From Candidatus Zipacnadia bacterium (GTDB lineage: Bacteria; Armatimonadota; Zipacnadia; JALGUG01), in NCBI GenBank assembly GCA_029820995.1, contig JALGUG010000032.1, positions 1-36,185 on the forward strand: a DNA stretch of 36,185 nucleotides, read 5' to 3'. Under the pieces are notes generated by a model. That model worked only from the letters and a program-made list of their open reading frames with translations, searched no databases and was not told the origin of the DNA. This document shows positions 24,088-32,477 of the stretch, in pieces. The stretch's first letter is position 1. Every line of letters begins with the position of its first letter. Position numbers and translations under genes: made by a program.

Positions 24088-25661
24088 GCCGCGACGAATG
24101 AATACACGGTTTCGCCGTCAATCTCGTCGCGCGTCACATCATCCAGCACCACGTCGCCCAGCTCCTCGTGGCGCGCCAGCTCCAGCACCGCGTCCTTGAC
24201 CGCCGCGCTGCTGAGCGCCTTGCCCCGCAACCGAAGCAACCGGCCCTGCTCGTAGTTGAACTCCTCGATCCATACGTCCTCCGGCATCACCGTGCTCACC
24301 AGCCGCAGCAGCTCCAGTACTCGGTTCTCCGGCCGATCCAATTTCTGTGCCAGGTCCTCGATCCCGGCCAGGGCCTTGCTCTCGGCCTTTGCCGCCGCTA
24401 CGCCACCGGTCTCCTTGCTCAGGCGCTCCACACGCGCTTCGGTGCGTTCCAGCTCCTCCTCCACGGCCCTCACCTTCGCAGCCCCCAGCCAGCTCAATCC
24501 GCCAACCGAGATCATCAGCAACCCCAACAGGAGAGCAGCCAGTTGGGTGCGCTGTCTCGTCCGTTGCCGGACCTCGACCTCCCGCGGAACCAGGTTCACC
24601 GATACGGCCGCCGCGTGCCCCGCCTGAAGCGCCAAACCCACCGCGGTCCCGTATAGGCCTGGCTCCGGCGCCTCGCCCTTCACGCCGTACGCCTCCCAGC
24701 CCTCAATCACGCGCACCTTTACGCTCAGCGCCGTCTGGAGAGCTTCGGCCAACCCCGGCGTGCACGCTGCGCCTCCCGTGAGCACCAGCTCCCCTACTGC
24801 CCCGTGCGTCGCCTGACCCCGATAGGACTCCAGCGTATGCCGGATCTCCTGGCAAAGCTGGCCCAGCCATCGCGCCACCTGAGGACGCTGCTCGCTGGCC
24901 TGCTGCCACGTTGTCAAGTCCGGCTGGTCACTGACGCCGCGCACCAGCATAACGCCCTCTTGACGCTTGGCTTGCTCGGCCTCGACCAGGTCCACACTCA
25001 GGTCCTCGCTAAACGCTTGTGTGAGGTCGTGGCCTCCAATGAGTGTGGTGCGGGCGAGCTCAATCTCGCCCTCGCGCGTTACAATCAGATCCGTCGAGGC
25101 GCTGCCAAGGTCCACGATAGCCACCGTGGTGTCCGCGGTGAGCCCATCGCGCAGCGCGTTGAACAGCGCCACGCTTCCCGGCGTCGCAATTGGCATCCGA
25201 CACCCACTGTCGCGCGCCAGTTGCGCCCGCTCGGCCACGACCGACTTGCGCGCGGCAACGATGAGCGTCTCAGAGTGGGCTTGCGCCAGGCCCTCCACCA
25301 GGTGATAGCCCAATTCTACTTCGTCCACCGGCAGGGGAATGAAGCGCTCGGCCTCGTACCGGATCATGCGCTCCATGTTTTCTGCGCTCGAGTGAGGGAG
25401 CCGCACCTTGCGCACGGTCGTTGCCATCATCGGCAAGCTGACCGCCAGGTGGCTGCCCCGCACGCCCAGCTCGTCCAGCGCTCGCTTGACGGCCAGCCGC
25501 TCCTGGCTGAGGCGTTCCTCCTCGCTGTCGTCCAGACCGCCGATGACCGGCACACCGGTAGCACCCTCCACGGAGGCGGCCCCGTCGTTCAGGCTCAGTG
25601 CCACCACCTTCACTGCAGCCGAGCCGACATCAATCCCCACAAAGACCTGGCCTTGAGCCAT
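24048..25661 (-). CDS. PilM-PilN fusion (GspL role)
   Basis: A 537-residue protein from ATG 25661. Residues 1 to about 340 are an actin-like PilM domain: VFVGIDVGSAAVKVVAL (phosphate 1), VAIVDLGSASTDLIV (phosphate 2), VGELVLTGGAACTPGLAEAL (adenosine motif). Then a membrane helix near residue 375 (LAALLLGLLMISVGGLSWLG) and a periplasmic PilN-like part with coiled coil and VMPEDVWIEEFNYEQGRLLRLRG. In type IV pili PilM and PilN are separate; in type II secretion GspL joins an actin-like and a periplasmic part, so this is the GspL equivalent in PilM/PilN form. It should recruit GspE. The start follows the gspK stop by one base. Confidence 0.85.
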   Translation of the reverse strand: MAQGQVFVGIDVGSAAVKVVALSLNDGAASVEGATGVPVIGGLDDSEEERLSQERLAVKRALDELGVRGSHLAVSLPMMATTVRKVRLPHSSAENMERMIRYEAERFIPLPVDEVELGYHLVEGLAQAHSETLIVAARKSVVAERAQLARDSGCRMPIATPGSVALFNALRDGLTADTTVAIVDLGSASTDLIVTREGEIELARTTLIGGHDLTQAFSEDLSVDLVEAEQAKRQEGVMLVRGVSDQPDLTTWQQASEQRPQVARWLGQLCQEIRHTLESYRGQATHGAVGELVLTGGAACTPGLAEALQTALSVKVRVIEGWEAYGVKGEAPEPGLYGTAVGLALQAGHAAAVSVNLVPREVEVRQRTRQRTQLAALLLGLLMISVGGLSWLGAAKVRAVEEELERTEARVERLSKETGGVAAAKAESKALAGIEDLAQKLDRPENRVLELLRLVSTVMPEDVWIEEFNYEQGRLLRLRGKALSSAAVKDAVLELARHEELGDVVLDDVTRDEIDGETVYSFVAACHFPSEKEANRR

Positions 25662-25662
25662 G

Positions 25663-27147
25663 TCACAGGCCCTCATACTGTGCGGCGGACACCGAACGGT
25701 ACCCCGTTGCCATGCTGTCGCCGCGCTTGAAATAGATGATTCGTGGAGTGCTGGAGCCGGCCTCAATGATTGCGGTCAGCTCCGCTACGGCTCGGCGCTG
25801 CGGGACCTCGCCCCGCGCCACGCATCGGAAGGACCGCGACCGGACGGTCACGTAGTTGGCGATCGCCTGAAACAGCGGCGGATCAATCTGCTCAACCTCG
25901 AGAACCTCGCCCAGGTTGGTGAAGGGCTGGGACTCGCGCGCGGACACGATCGCCTGCGCTGCCTCTTCGGTCATCTCCGGCAGTGTGAGCAGCACCTCCG
26001 CGGGCGCCGTATTGAGGTTGATCAGGCCGCGTACTAATGTCCCTTCACCGGTGCCGCGTTCCTCCCCCCCGGCGGGCGCTCCCTGCTCTTCCGTCCCCAT
26101 GCCTTCCGGAGACAGTCCCTCCGGGCCCATCGGCATCCCCGGCGGGGTCAAGCCTCCCAGCAACTCCGGCGCCTGCCTTCCGCCCACCGGTCCTCCCGAC
26201 GGCCGCCCCGGTGCGCTCGGGGCCCCGGGCCCACCCGGCAACTCGGGCAGTTGAGGCAGTTGGGGCTCTTGCGGGCCCCCGGGCTCCACTGACTCCGCGG
26301 TTTGCTCGCCGCCTCGCACTGTGACCCGATCCACCACCTGCTTCATCTTCTCCCGATCCATGCCCGGCACGTTCCAGAGGTGCCCCACACTCTTGAACTC
26401 CCCCGACTGTTCCCGGTATTGGATGATCGCCTGAATGGCCTGGTCCTCCAGAACGTCGCCCAGCCGCTCCTTGAGCTGCTCCTCCGAGGCCGAGTTGATG
26501 TTCAGCCGAGCCTGTCCCTGCGCGTCCACATCGCGATCAAGTGAATAGATCGTTACCAGGTCCGCCAGGCGCGGCGTCTCCTGCTCGACGCTCGTCTGTT
26601 CCTGCGTGCCGTACATCAGCTCCGGCGTGACGCCTTTGACCAGCAGCAGCTCTTCCACGGTGAGGAACGGCCGGTTCGCACACGCGTATCTCGGGTTCAG
26701 CGTTGCGTAGTAGTCCTGCTCCGCGCCTTCGGGCCGCGGCTCATCGTCGCCGTCCCGCCAGTCGAGAATACCGTCCACAATCTCCGGCGTCATGCCCGGC
26801 AACTTGGCGAGCATCTCCTCCGTAGCGGTGTTCAGGTTCAGCTTCGCACATTCATCGGTGCACCTGACTTCGAACCGCTCGTCTTCGAAGGGCCACTCTT
26901 CATCCTCCGACGTAATCTCCACCCAGGTGCCGTCCGGGGCCGTGTAGCTCGCCGAGTTGGCCTCCAGTTCCACCAGCATCCGCTCCAGACCGGCCTCCGC
27001 CATATAGGACGCCCGCGAGCGTTGGTAGTAGTTGTCGGCCAGCCGGCCCTCCACGCGCGCCATATGGGCGAAGGACAGGCAGATGACGCTCAGGATCACC
27101 AGCACCCAGAGCGTGACGATCAAGGCCAAACCGCGATGCCCGCTCAT
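25663..27147 (-). CDS. gspK: Minor pseudopilin GspK with helix-hairpin-helix repeats
   Basis: A 494-residue GspK; usual length is about 320. The N-terminal segment MSGHRGLALIVTLWVLVILSVICLSF is the pseudopilin helix with the GspK-type lack of glutamate at +5. Three helix-hairpin-helix segments follow: EEMLAKLPGMTPEIVDGILDWRDGDDEP, INSASEEQLKERLGDVLEDQAIQAIIQYREQ, and LNTAPAEVLLTLPEMTEEAAQAIVSARES. Between the second and third lies a glycine/proline-rich insert of about 80 residues (roughly 26050-26290), absent from standard GspK. It caps the pseudopilus tip with GspI and GspJ. It overlaps gspJ by four bases. Confidence 0.85.
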   Translation of the reverse strand: MSGHRGLALIVTLWVLVILSVICLSFAHMARVEGRLADNYYQRSRASYMAEAGLERMLVELEANSASYTAPDGTWVEITSEDEEWPFEDERFEVRCTDECAKLNLNTATEEMLAKLPGMTPEIVDGILDWRDGDDEPRPEGAEQDYYATLNPRYACANRPFLTVEELLLVKGVTPELMYGTQEQTSVEQETPRLADLVTIYSLDRDVDAQGQARLNINSASEEQLKERLGDVLEDQAIQAIIQYREQSGEFKSVGHLWNVPGMDREKMKQVVDRVTVRGGEQTAESVEPGGPQEPQLPQLPELPGGPGAPSAPGRPSGGPVGGRQAPELLGGLTPPGMPMGPEGLSPEGMGTEEQGAPAGGEERGTGEGTLVRGLINLNTAPAEVLLTLPEMTEEAAQAIVSARESQPFTNLGEVLEVEQIDPPLFQAIANYVTVRSRSFRCVARGEVPQRRAVAELTAIIEAGSSTPRIIYFKRGDSMATGYRSVSAAQYEGL

Positions 27148-27944
27148 CGCCCGCCCTCCACACTTGGTGACGGAAAACTGCCGCCTCCTGGCAACAGCGG
27201 CATTGTGGGCGTCTGTTCTTCCTCCGCGCGCTCCGGCTGCTCTTGCGCCGCCACACCCGGCTCGGTCCCGATCCCCTGGCTGCGAGCGGCCGCGAGGTCC
27301 ACGTCGGCCAGCCTCGGCCGCACGATGGTCTCAAACCGCCGCGTCTCACCTTCATAAAGCGGGTCCCGCAGCACAAGCGCCACTCGCACCGCCCCCGGCA
27401 GTCCCTCGCGCTCTTGCCACTCCGGGAGCCACTCATCCTCGGTCGGATCGTAGTACGCCACATCCAGTCCGACGACCAATCGCCCCAGTTCACGCGTGGC
27501 CGCCTCCACTTCCTCATCCCGCAGGTCCTCCGGCACCGGCTGGGGCAGCGCCACCCGTATCAGACCCTCCTCGGGCGTGCGTTCGTCCAGATCCACATAG
27601 TACTGCACGCGGCACAGATCCGCCTGGACCCGGTACGGATCCTGTGGGTCGCCGCTGAGACAGGCAAACTCGAGCGTATCTGCGTCGAAGTCGTCTTCGA
27701 CTGCGTCCGTGCCTGTGAACACGTAGTTGGCGTCTTCCGAGACGGTCACTGCGCTCTCCAGGTCCTCTACGATCCGGCCCTGTGTGATTCGGGCGATCTG
27801 CAGCAGGTCCGCGGTCGCCTCGCCTCGCCGCCGGCTGTCATAGGCGGACCTCAAGATGCTGTACACGGCCGATACCACCACCGTCGTCAGCGTGAGGGCG
27901 ATCAACAGCTCCATCAGTGTTAGGCCGGCCCGCCGCCCTCTCAT
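27144..27944 (-). CDS. gspJ: Minor pseudopilin GspJ
   Basis: A 266-residue GspJ from ATG 27944 (MRGRRAGLTLMELLIALTL), with the pseudopilin helix beginning after the glycine and glutamate at position +5. The ATG overlaps the gspI stop by four bases; a longer start to 28067 is low-complexity and rejected. The body contains the expected beta-rich domain with QADLCRVQYYVDLDE and a C-terminal proline/glycine tail. It forms the tip complex with GspI and GspK. Confidence 0.82.
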   Translation of the reverse strand: MRGRRAGLTLMELLIALTLTTVVVSAVYSILRSAYDSRRRGEATADLLQIARITQGRIVEDLESAVTVSEDANYVFTGTDAVEDDFDADTLEFACLSGDPQDPYRVQADLCRVQYYVDLDERTPEEGLIRVALPQPVPEDLRDEEVEAATRELGRLVVGLDVAYYDPTEDEWLPEWQEREGLPGAVRVALVLRDPLYEGETRRFETIVRPRLADVDLAAARSQGIGTEPGVAAQEQPERAEEEQTPTMPLLPGGGSFPSPSVEGGR

Positions 27945-28375
27945 CGCACCCCCTCCGCGGTCATCCCTCGCTCCCCCTGCGCCTGTTCCTGCTTCTCCTG
28001 CACTGCCTCGCCGCCGCGCAGCAGCGTCCGTATCGAGAGCTCCGTCTCCTTGCCCCGCTCGAGCCAACTCACGGTGACCACCACATACACCAGCCCCGGC
28101 GTGCCGCTTTCAATGACCTCGACGTTCCAGCGATAGTCCTCAAATTCCTCGCCGAAGTCGCCCTCGTCCTCCCCGGCTGTCACCAGAGGCTCCTTCTTGA
28201 GCTCCTCCAGCTTCTCGTTCAGCAGCATCGTCGCGATTGTCCGGTTCTCGGCGGCTCCGGTCGCGGCCATACTAGCCGTGAAGGCGCCCAGCACCGCGAC
28301 CAGACCCGCGGCCAAGACCACTAGCGAGACGATCACTTCCAGCAGCGTGAAGCCCCCTGTGCCACGGAGCCTCAT
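27941..28375 (-). CDS. gspI: Minor pseudopilin GspI
   Basis: A 144-residue protein with MRLRGTGGFTLLEVIVSLVVLAAGL, a textbook prepilin signal (G-F-T-L-L-E) for cleavage by a prepilin peptidase, followed by TMLLNEKLEELKKEP as in GspI. Overlaps the gspH stop by four bases. Slightly longer than the roughly 120-residue norm owing to an acidic loop (GEDEGDFGEEFEDY) and a charged tail. Confidence 0.85.
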   Translation of the reverse strand: MRLRGTGGFTLLEVIVSLVVLAAGLVAVLGAFTASMAATGAAENRTIATMLLNEKLEELKKEPLVTAGEDEGDFGEEFEDYRWNVEVIESGTPGLVYVVVTVSWLERGKETELSIRTLLRGGEAVQEKQEQAQGERGMTAEGVR

Positions 28376-28920
28376 TCCTCAGCCTCCTCGGCTATCTCTG
28401 CCCGACCCGTCGCGGCATCCAGGAAGATGGCCAGTCGCTCCTCGTTGTTATTCTTAAGCAGCATGCGTGCCCCGTCGCAGGTGCCATCGGGACGAAATTC
28501 GATCACGGGATAGCCCTCCGCACTTACCGGCGCTTCGAGCTCGGCCCCCGGCCCGGCAAGTTCGTCGCCAATCAGAAGTTCCTCGATAGTCACTCCTTCG
28601 GGCAGGGAATCCCGAGCTCCCAGGTTGCTGCTATCCGGGCGAAAGGGCTCGGCCAGGTCCTCCGTCTCCTCCTCATCGTAGACCGTAATCCAGTACCGCT
28701 GGCCGCGGTCGTCCATGTTCAGGCGATACGGCACCCCGCGCAGGATCGCCTGGCTGCGCGCATAGCGCATGTAGGACACGATCTGCCGGCAGCCGCTGGT
28801 CAAGCGGGCATATTCGAGCTGATGGATAAAGGTCGGCGCCACCAGGCCCGCGATGAGCGTGATCACCACCAGGACCACGATCAGCTCGGTCAGCGTAAAG
28901 CCGGCTGCAGCCTTGGGCAC
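28372..28920 (-). CDS. gspH: Minor pseudopilin GspH
   Basis: A 182-residue protein with the signal AAAGFTLTELIVVLVVITLIAGL and the GspH pattern SGCRQIVSYMRYARSQAILRGVPYRL. A long acidic middle section precedes FRPDGTCDGARMLLKNN, typical of GspH/FimT beta strands. It probably joins the tip complex to the GspG shaft. Confidence 0.83.
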   Translation of the reverse strand: MPKAAAGFTLTELIVVLVVITLIAGLVAPTFIHQLEYARLTSGCRQIVSYMRYARSQAILRGVPYRLNMDDRGQRYWITVYDEEETEDLAEPFRPDSSNLGARDSLPEGVTIEELLIGDELAGPGAELEAPVSAEGYPVIEFRPDGTCDGARMLLKNNNEERLAIFLDAATGRAEIAEEAEE

Positions 28921-28926
28921 GTGTGC

Positions 28927-29373
28927 CTACCCCTTCTTGGACTCCGGATCCCAGCTCTTGATGTCCGCGTCATCGCCTTCGCCGCCGGGCTCACCGTCTG
29001 CCCCGTTGGACCACAGGTCATAGTCGCGCCCGTCGCGCCCGGGCGACTCATAATGGAACGGGTTGTCCCAACTGTCCAGGGGCAGTACCGCGTTCTTCAG
29101 ATATGGGCCCCGCCAGTTCTTGGCGCTCGCCGGCTCCCGGACCAGCGCCTCCAGACCCTCATCGGTGGTCGGGAACCTCCCATTGTCCACCATGTACTTC
29201 TCGAGTTCGCCCTCGATAATCGTCAGTTGGGCGATAGTCGCCGCGCGCCGGCCCTGCTCAGCCCGACCGACCAATCGCGGCATGACTAGCGCCGCCAGCA
29301 GCAACAGAATCACCATCACCACGATCAGCTCGATCAGCGTGAACCCGCCGGTGCGTCTCGATCTGCCCTGCAT
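28927..29373 (-). CDS. gspG: Major pseudopilin GspG
   Basis: A 148-residue major pseudopilin. Signal GGFTLIELIVVMVILLLLAALVMPRL, then the GspG hallmark EGELEKYMVDNGRFPTTDEGLEALV and WRGPYLKNAVLPLDSWDNPF. The C-terminal YDLWSNGADGEPGGEGDDADIKSW supplies the acidic residues of the calcium site. The gene order (F, G, H, I, J, K) is standard. Confidence 0.92.
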   Translation of the reverse strand: MQGRSRRTGGFTLIELIVVMVILLLLAALVMPRLVGRAEQGRRAATIAQLTIIEGELEKYMVDNGRFPTTDEGLEALVREPASAKNWRGPYLKNAVLPLDSWDNPFHYESPGRDGRDYDLWSNGADGEPGGEGDDADIKSWDPESKKG

Positions 29374-29393
29374 TCTGCGTCACCTCCGCCCGA

Positions 29394-30608
29394 CTACTGA
29401 GCGAATACGTTCATCTCAAAGATCGGCAGCAGCATCGAGATCACCACCGAGCCCACGATCACACCCATGACGAGAATGATCAGCGGCTCCAGCAGTGAAA
29501 TGAGCTGCAGCGTGATGTTCTGAACTTCGAGGTCGTATGAATCCGCAATCTTGTTGAGCATACCTTCCAGGTCGCCGGTTTCCTCGCCGACCGCGATCAT
29601 GTTCGTGACCAGGGGCGTGAAGGCTCCGGTTCGACGCAGTGGTTCGGCGATCGATTCCCCCTCCCGCACGCCACCGTAGACGGCATCAATCGCCGCCGCG
29701 ATGGGCGCACAGCCGATAGCACCCTTGACCACCGTAAACGCCTCCAGCACACCCACACCGCCGTGCAGCAGCGTGGCCAACGTGCGGCTAAACCGCGACA
29801 GGGCCAGCCGCTGGGTCAGCTTGCCCACGGCCGGCATGCGGAGCTTGAGGCTGTCAAACAGATATGTGCCCCCGGGCGTGCGGATGTACGCTCGCACGAG
29901 TAGCACGAGCGCTACCAACCCGCCCAGAACCGCCCACCAGTAGTGCCCCAAGAAGTACGAGACAGCAAGCAGGACGCGGGTCGGCGTCGGCAGCGCCTGA
30001 CCGAAATCCTCAAAGATCTGGCTAAACCGCGGGATCAGAAAGGTAATCAAGAAAAACACAGCCGCCGAACCCACCGTAATCAGCAGAATCGGGTACGCCA
30101 TCGCGGAACGAATGCGCGCCCGCTGCTGCTGCTGTCGCTCGAGGAAGTCCGCCAGCCGGTCGGTCACGGCCTCCAGTTCGCCTGAGGCCTCGCCGGCCCG
30201 GATCATGTTGACATACAACTCGGGGAAAGCCCGCGGGTGCTTGCCCAGCGTCTCCCACAGGCTTCCGCCGGCTTGCACCTCGTCGCGGACCTCCTCGAGG
30301 ATCTGCTGAAGCCGCTCGTTGTCCGTGTTCTCAATGAGCACATTCAAGCTGCGCAGCACTGTCATGCCCGCGCCCAGCAGGTTGGCCAGTTGTCGGGTCA
30401 TGACCGTGACGTCGCCTGCCGTCACGCGTGTCCACAGACTTGGCCGGCGCTTCTGCGTCGCCGCGGCCGCCTGAGCCTCCTGGATTTCGGTCGGGAAATA
30501 CCCCAGTTCGCGCACCCGCGCTGACGCCGTACGGGTGTTCTCCGCGTAGATCGTACCTTCAACCTCCCGGCCCGAATCGTCCACCGCCTGGTACGTGAAG
30601 TTCGGCAT
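29394..30608 (-). CDS. gspF: Type II secretion inner-membrane platform protein GspF
   Basis: A 404-residue polytopic protein from ATG 30608 (MPNFTYQAVDDSGREVEG). It has the two-fold GspF repeat; each copy has a cytoplasmic helical bundle and membrane helices: AFPELYVNMIRAGEASGELEAVTDRLADFLERQ in the first, APIAAAIDAVYGGVREGESIAEPLRRTGAF in the second. The C-terminal helix is LLEPLIILVMGVIVGSVVISMLLPIFEMN. It couples GspE to pseudopilin assembly. An ATG nine bases further upstream (MSAMPNF) cannot be excluded. Confidence 0.9.
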   Translation of the reverse strand: MPNFTYQAVDDSGREVEGTIYAENTRTASARVRELGYFPTEIQEAQAAAATQKRRPSLWTRVTAGDVTVMTRQLANLLGAGMTVLRSLNVLIENTDNERLQQILEEVRDEVQAGGSLWETLGKHPRAFPELYVNMIRAGEASGELEAVTDRLADFLERQQQQRARIRSAMAYPILLITVGSAAVFFLITFLIPRFSQIFEDFGQALPTPTRVLLAVSYFLGHYWWAVLGGLVALVLLVRAYIRTPGGTYLFDSLKLRMPAVGKLTQRLALSRFSRTLATLLHGGVGVLEAFTVVKGAIGCAPIAAAIDAVYGGVREGESIAEPLRRTGAFTPLVTNMIAVGEETGDLEGMLNKIADSYDLEVQNITLQLISLLEPLIILVMGVIVGSVVISMLLPIFEMNVFAQ

Positions 30609-30670
30609 GGCAGACATAGCCCCCATCGGCCGCAGGGCCGATCGCGGCTGCACTCCTCCGCTCTAGGATG

Positions 30671-32362
30671 CTATCGTTCTTCGGCCTGGGTGACTGCGAT
30701 TACTTCTTCGATGGTTGTGGTGCCGTCAACAACCTTGCGCCAGCCGTCCTGGCGCAGGCCGCTCATGCCCTGAAGGATGGCGCGCTGTCGGATCTCGCCC
30801 GTTGAAGCGTGCCGGAGCACCATGTCGCGTATCTCGTCGTTCATCACCAGGAGTTCGTAGATTCCGGTACGACCTGAGTAACCCGTATACCGACACTCCA
30901 CACAGCCCCGCCCACGCCACAAGCGGGCAGGCGGCTCGGCGCCGAGCTCTTGCTCGATGAGCTGCCTGAACTCCAGCGGCGGCTCATATTCTTCTTTGCA
31001 GTGTTTGCAGATCCGCCGCACCAGCCGCTGCGCCACAATGCCCTCCAGGCTCGAGGCCGCCAGATACGACTCCACGCCCATGTCCATCAGCCTGGTAATC
31101 GCGCCCGGGGCATCGTTCGTGTGCAGCGTCGAGAACACCAAGTGCCCCGTAAGCGCCGCGTGGACCGCAATGTCCGCCGTCTCGTGGTCGCGGATCTCGC
31201 CGACCATCAGCACGTCCGGGTCCTGGCGCACGATGTGCCGTAGGCCCGCCGCGAAGGTCAGACCGATCTTGGTGCGCACGTGAATCTGGTTCACGCCGTC
31301 CAGACGGTACTCGACGGGGTCCTCGATCGTGATGAACTTCCGCTCGCTGGTGAAGATCTGGCGCAGCGAGGCGTACAACGTGGTGGTCTTGCCGCTGCCC
31401 GTGGGGCCCGTGGCCAGGATGATGCCGTACGCTCGGTGAATGACATCATTCCATTGCTCCAGATCCTGCGGGCAGAACCCGAGCTCCTCCAGTTCGAACA
31501 TGATGCTGCTCTGATCCAACAAACGCAGCGCCACGCTCTCCCCGTGCAGCGTGGGCACGATCGAGACACGCACATCCATCTCCCGTCCGGAGATCAGCAG
31601 CGGGATCCGGCCGTCTTGAGGCAGCCGGTGCTCTGCGATATTGAGGTCCGCCAGAATCTTGATACGGCTAACAATCGCCGGGAGCAGGCGCTTGGCCGGA
31701 GCGGGTACCTCGTGCAGCACGCCGTCAATGCGGTACCGGACCTTCATCTCGTTTTCGAAGGGCTCGATGTGGATATCCGAGGCCCGCTCCTGAACCGCTT
31801 GCCGCAGAATCATGTTCACTAGCCGTACCACCAGCGCTTCTCGGGCCATGCGCTCCAGGTCTGCCACATCCTCCTCATCGCCCTCAAGCACCTCCACATC
31901 GTCCACTTCCGCCGCGTCCAGCACCTGCTGCATGTAGCTCTCTTCGACTACGCGCTGAACCTCGGTGCGGTCTGCCAGCATGGGCCGCACGTGCTGCCCC
32001 GTGATCATGCGCACGTCATCCAGTGCCTCGAGATTGAGCGGGTCCGCCAGCGCCACCGTCAGCGTGTTGTTCTCCTGTTCCAGCGGAACGACCTGGTGGC
32101 GGTAGGCCAGCTCGGCAGGCACCAGCGACGTCACCTCCGGCGGCGGCGTTACGCCTCGCAGGTCCACCGTCGGGATCCCCAGGGCTTTGCCCATCGCTTC
32201 GCGTGCTTGCTCCTCGGTCACGTACCCCAACCGCACCACGATCTGGTGCAAGGGGTGACCCGTTCGAACGTGCTCCGACTGGGCCCGCCGGAGCTGCTCG
32301 TCGGTGAGCGCTCCCGCTTCCCGCAGAATGCTCGTCGCCCGATCTAATTGCGTCGTTTCCAT
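30671..32362 (-). CDS. gspE: Type II secretion ATPase GspE
   Basis: A 563-residue cytoplasmic secretion ATPase. The N1E/MshEN-like domain is residues 1-150, the N2E domain carries ASDIHIEPFENEMKVRYRIDGVL near 194-216, Walker A is GPTGSGKT at 319-326, then the Asp box (FITIEDPVEYRLDGVNQIHV), Walker B DPDVLMVGEIRD and the His box STLHTNDAPGAITRL. A tetracysteine zinc site (CKHC then CVEC) sits in the CM domain, as in GspE/PilB. ATG 32362 is preceded by GGAG; a longer frame upstream is ignored. It drives the pseudopilus through GspL and GspF. Confidence 0.93.
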   Translation of the reverse strand: METTQLDRATSILREAGALTDEQLRRAQSEHVRTGHPLHQIVVRLGYVTEEQAREAMGKALGIPTVDLRGVTPPPEVTSLVPAELAYRHQVVPLEQENNTLTVALADPLNLEALDDVRMITGQHVRPMLADRTEVQRVVEESYMQQVLDAAEVDDVEVLEGDEEDVADLERMAREALVVRLVNMILRQAVQERASDIHIEPFENEMKVRYRIDGVLHEVPAPAKRLLPAIVSRIKILADLNIAEHRLPQDGRIPLLISGREMDVRVSIVPTLHGESVALRLLDQSSIMFELEELGFCPQDLEQWNDVIHRAYGIILATGPTGSGKTTTLYASLRQIFTSERKFITIEDPVEYRLDGVNQIHVRTKIGLTFAAGLRHIVRQDPDVLMVGEIRDHETADIAVHAALTGHLVFSTLHTNDAPGAITRLMDMGVESYLAASSLEGIVAQRLVRRICKHCKEEYEPPLEFRQLIEQELGAEPPARLWRGRGCVECRYTGYSGRTGIYELLVMNDEIRDMVLRHASTGEIRQRAILQGMSGLRQDGWRKVVDGTTTIEEVIAVTQAEER

Positions 32363-32477
32363 GCTCTCCGTCCACCACCATTTGTCTTGCCGGCACTCGG
32401 ACGCACAATTCCCTGTGAACCCTTTCTTCCGCACATGGAGAGCGGAAGTCGCTCAGACCGGCCGGCTCGATGGTATC

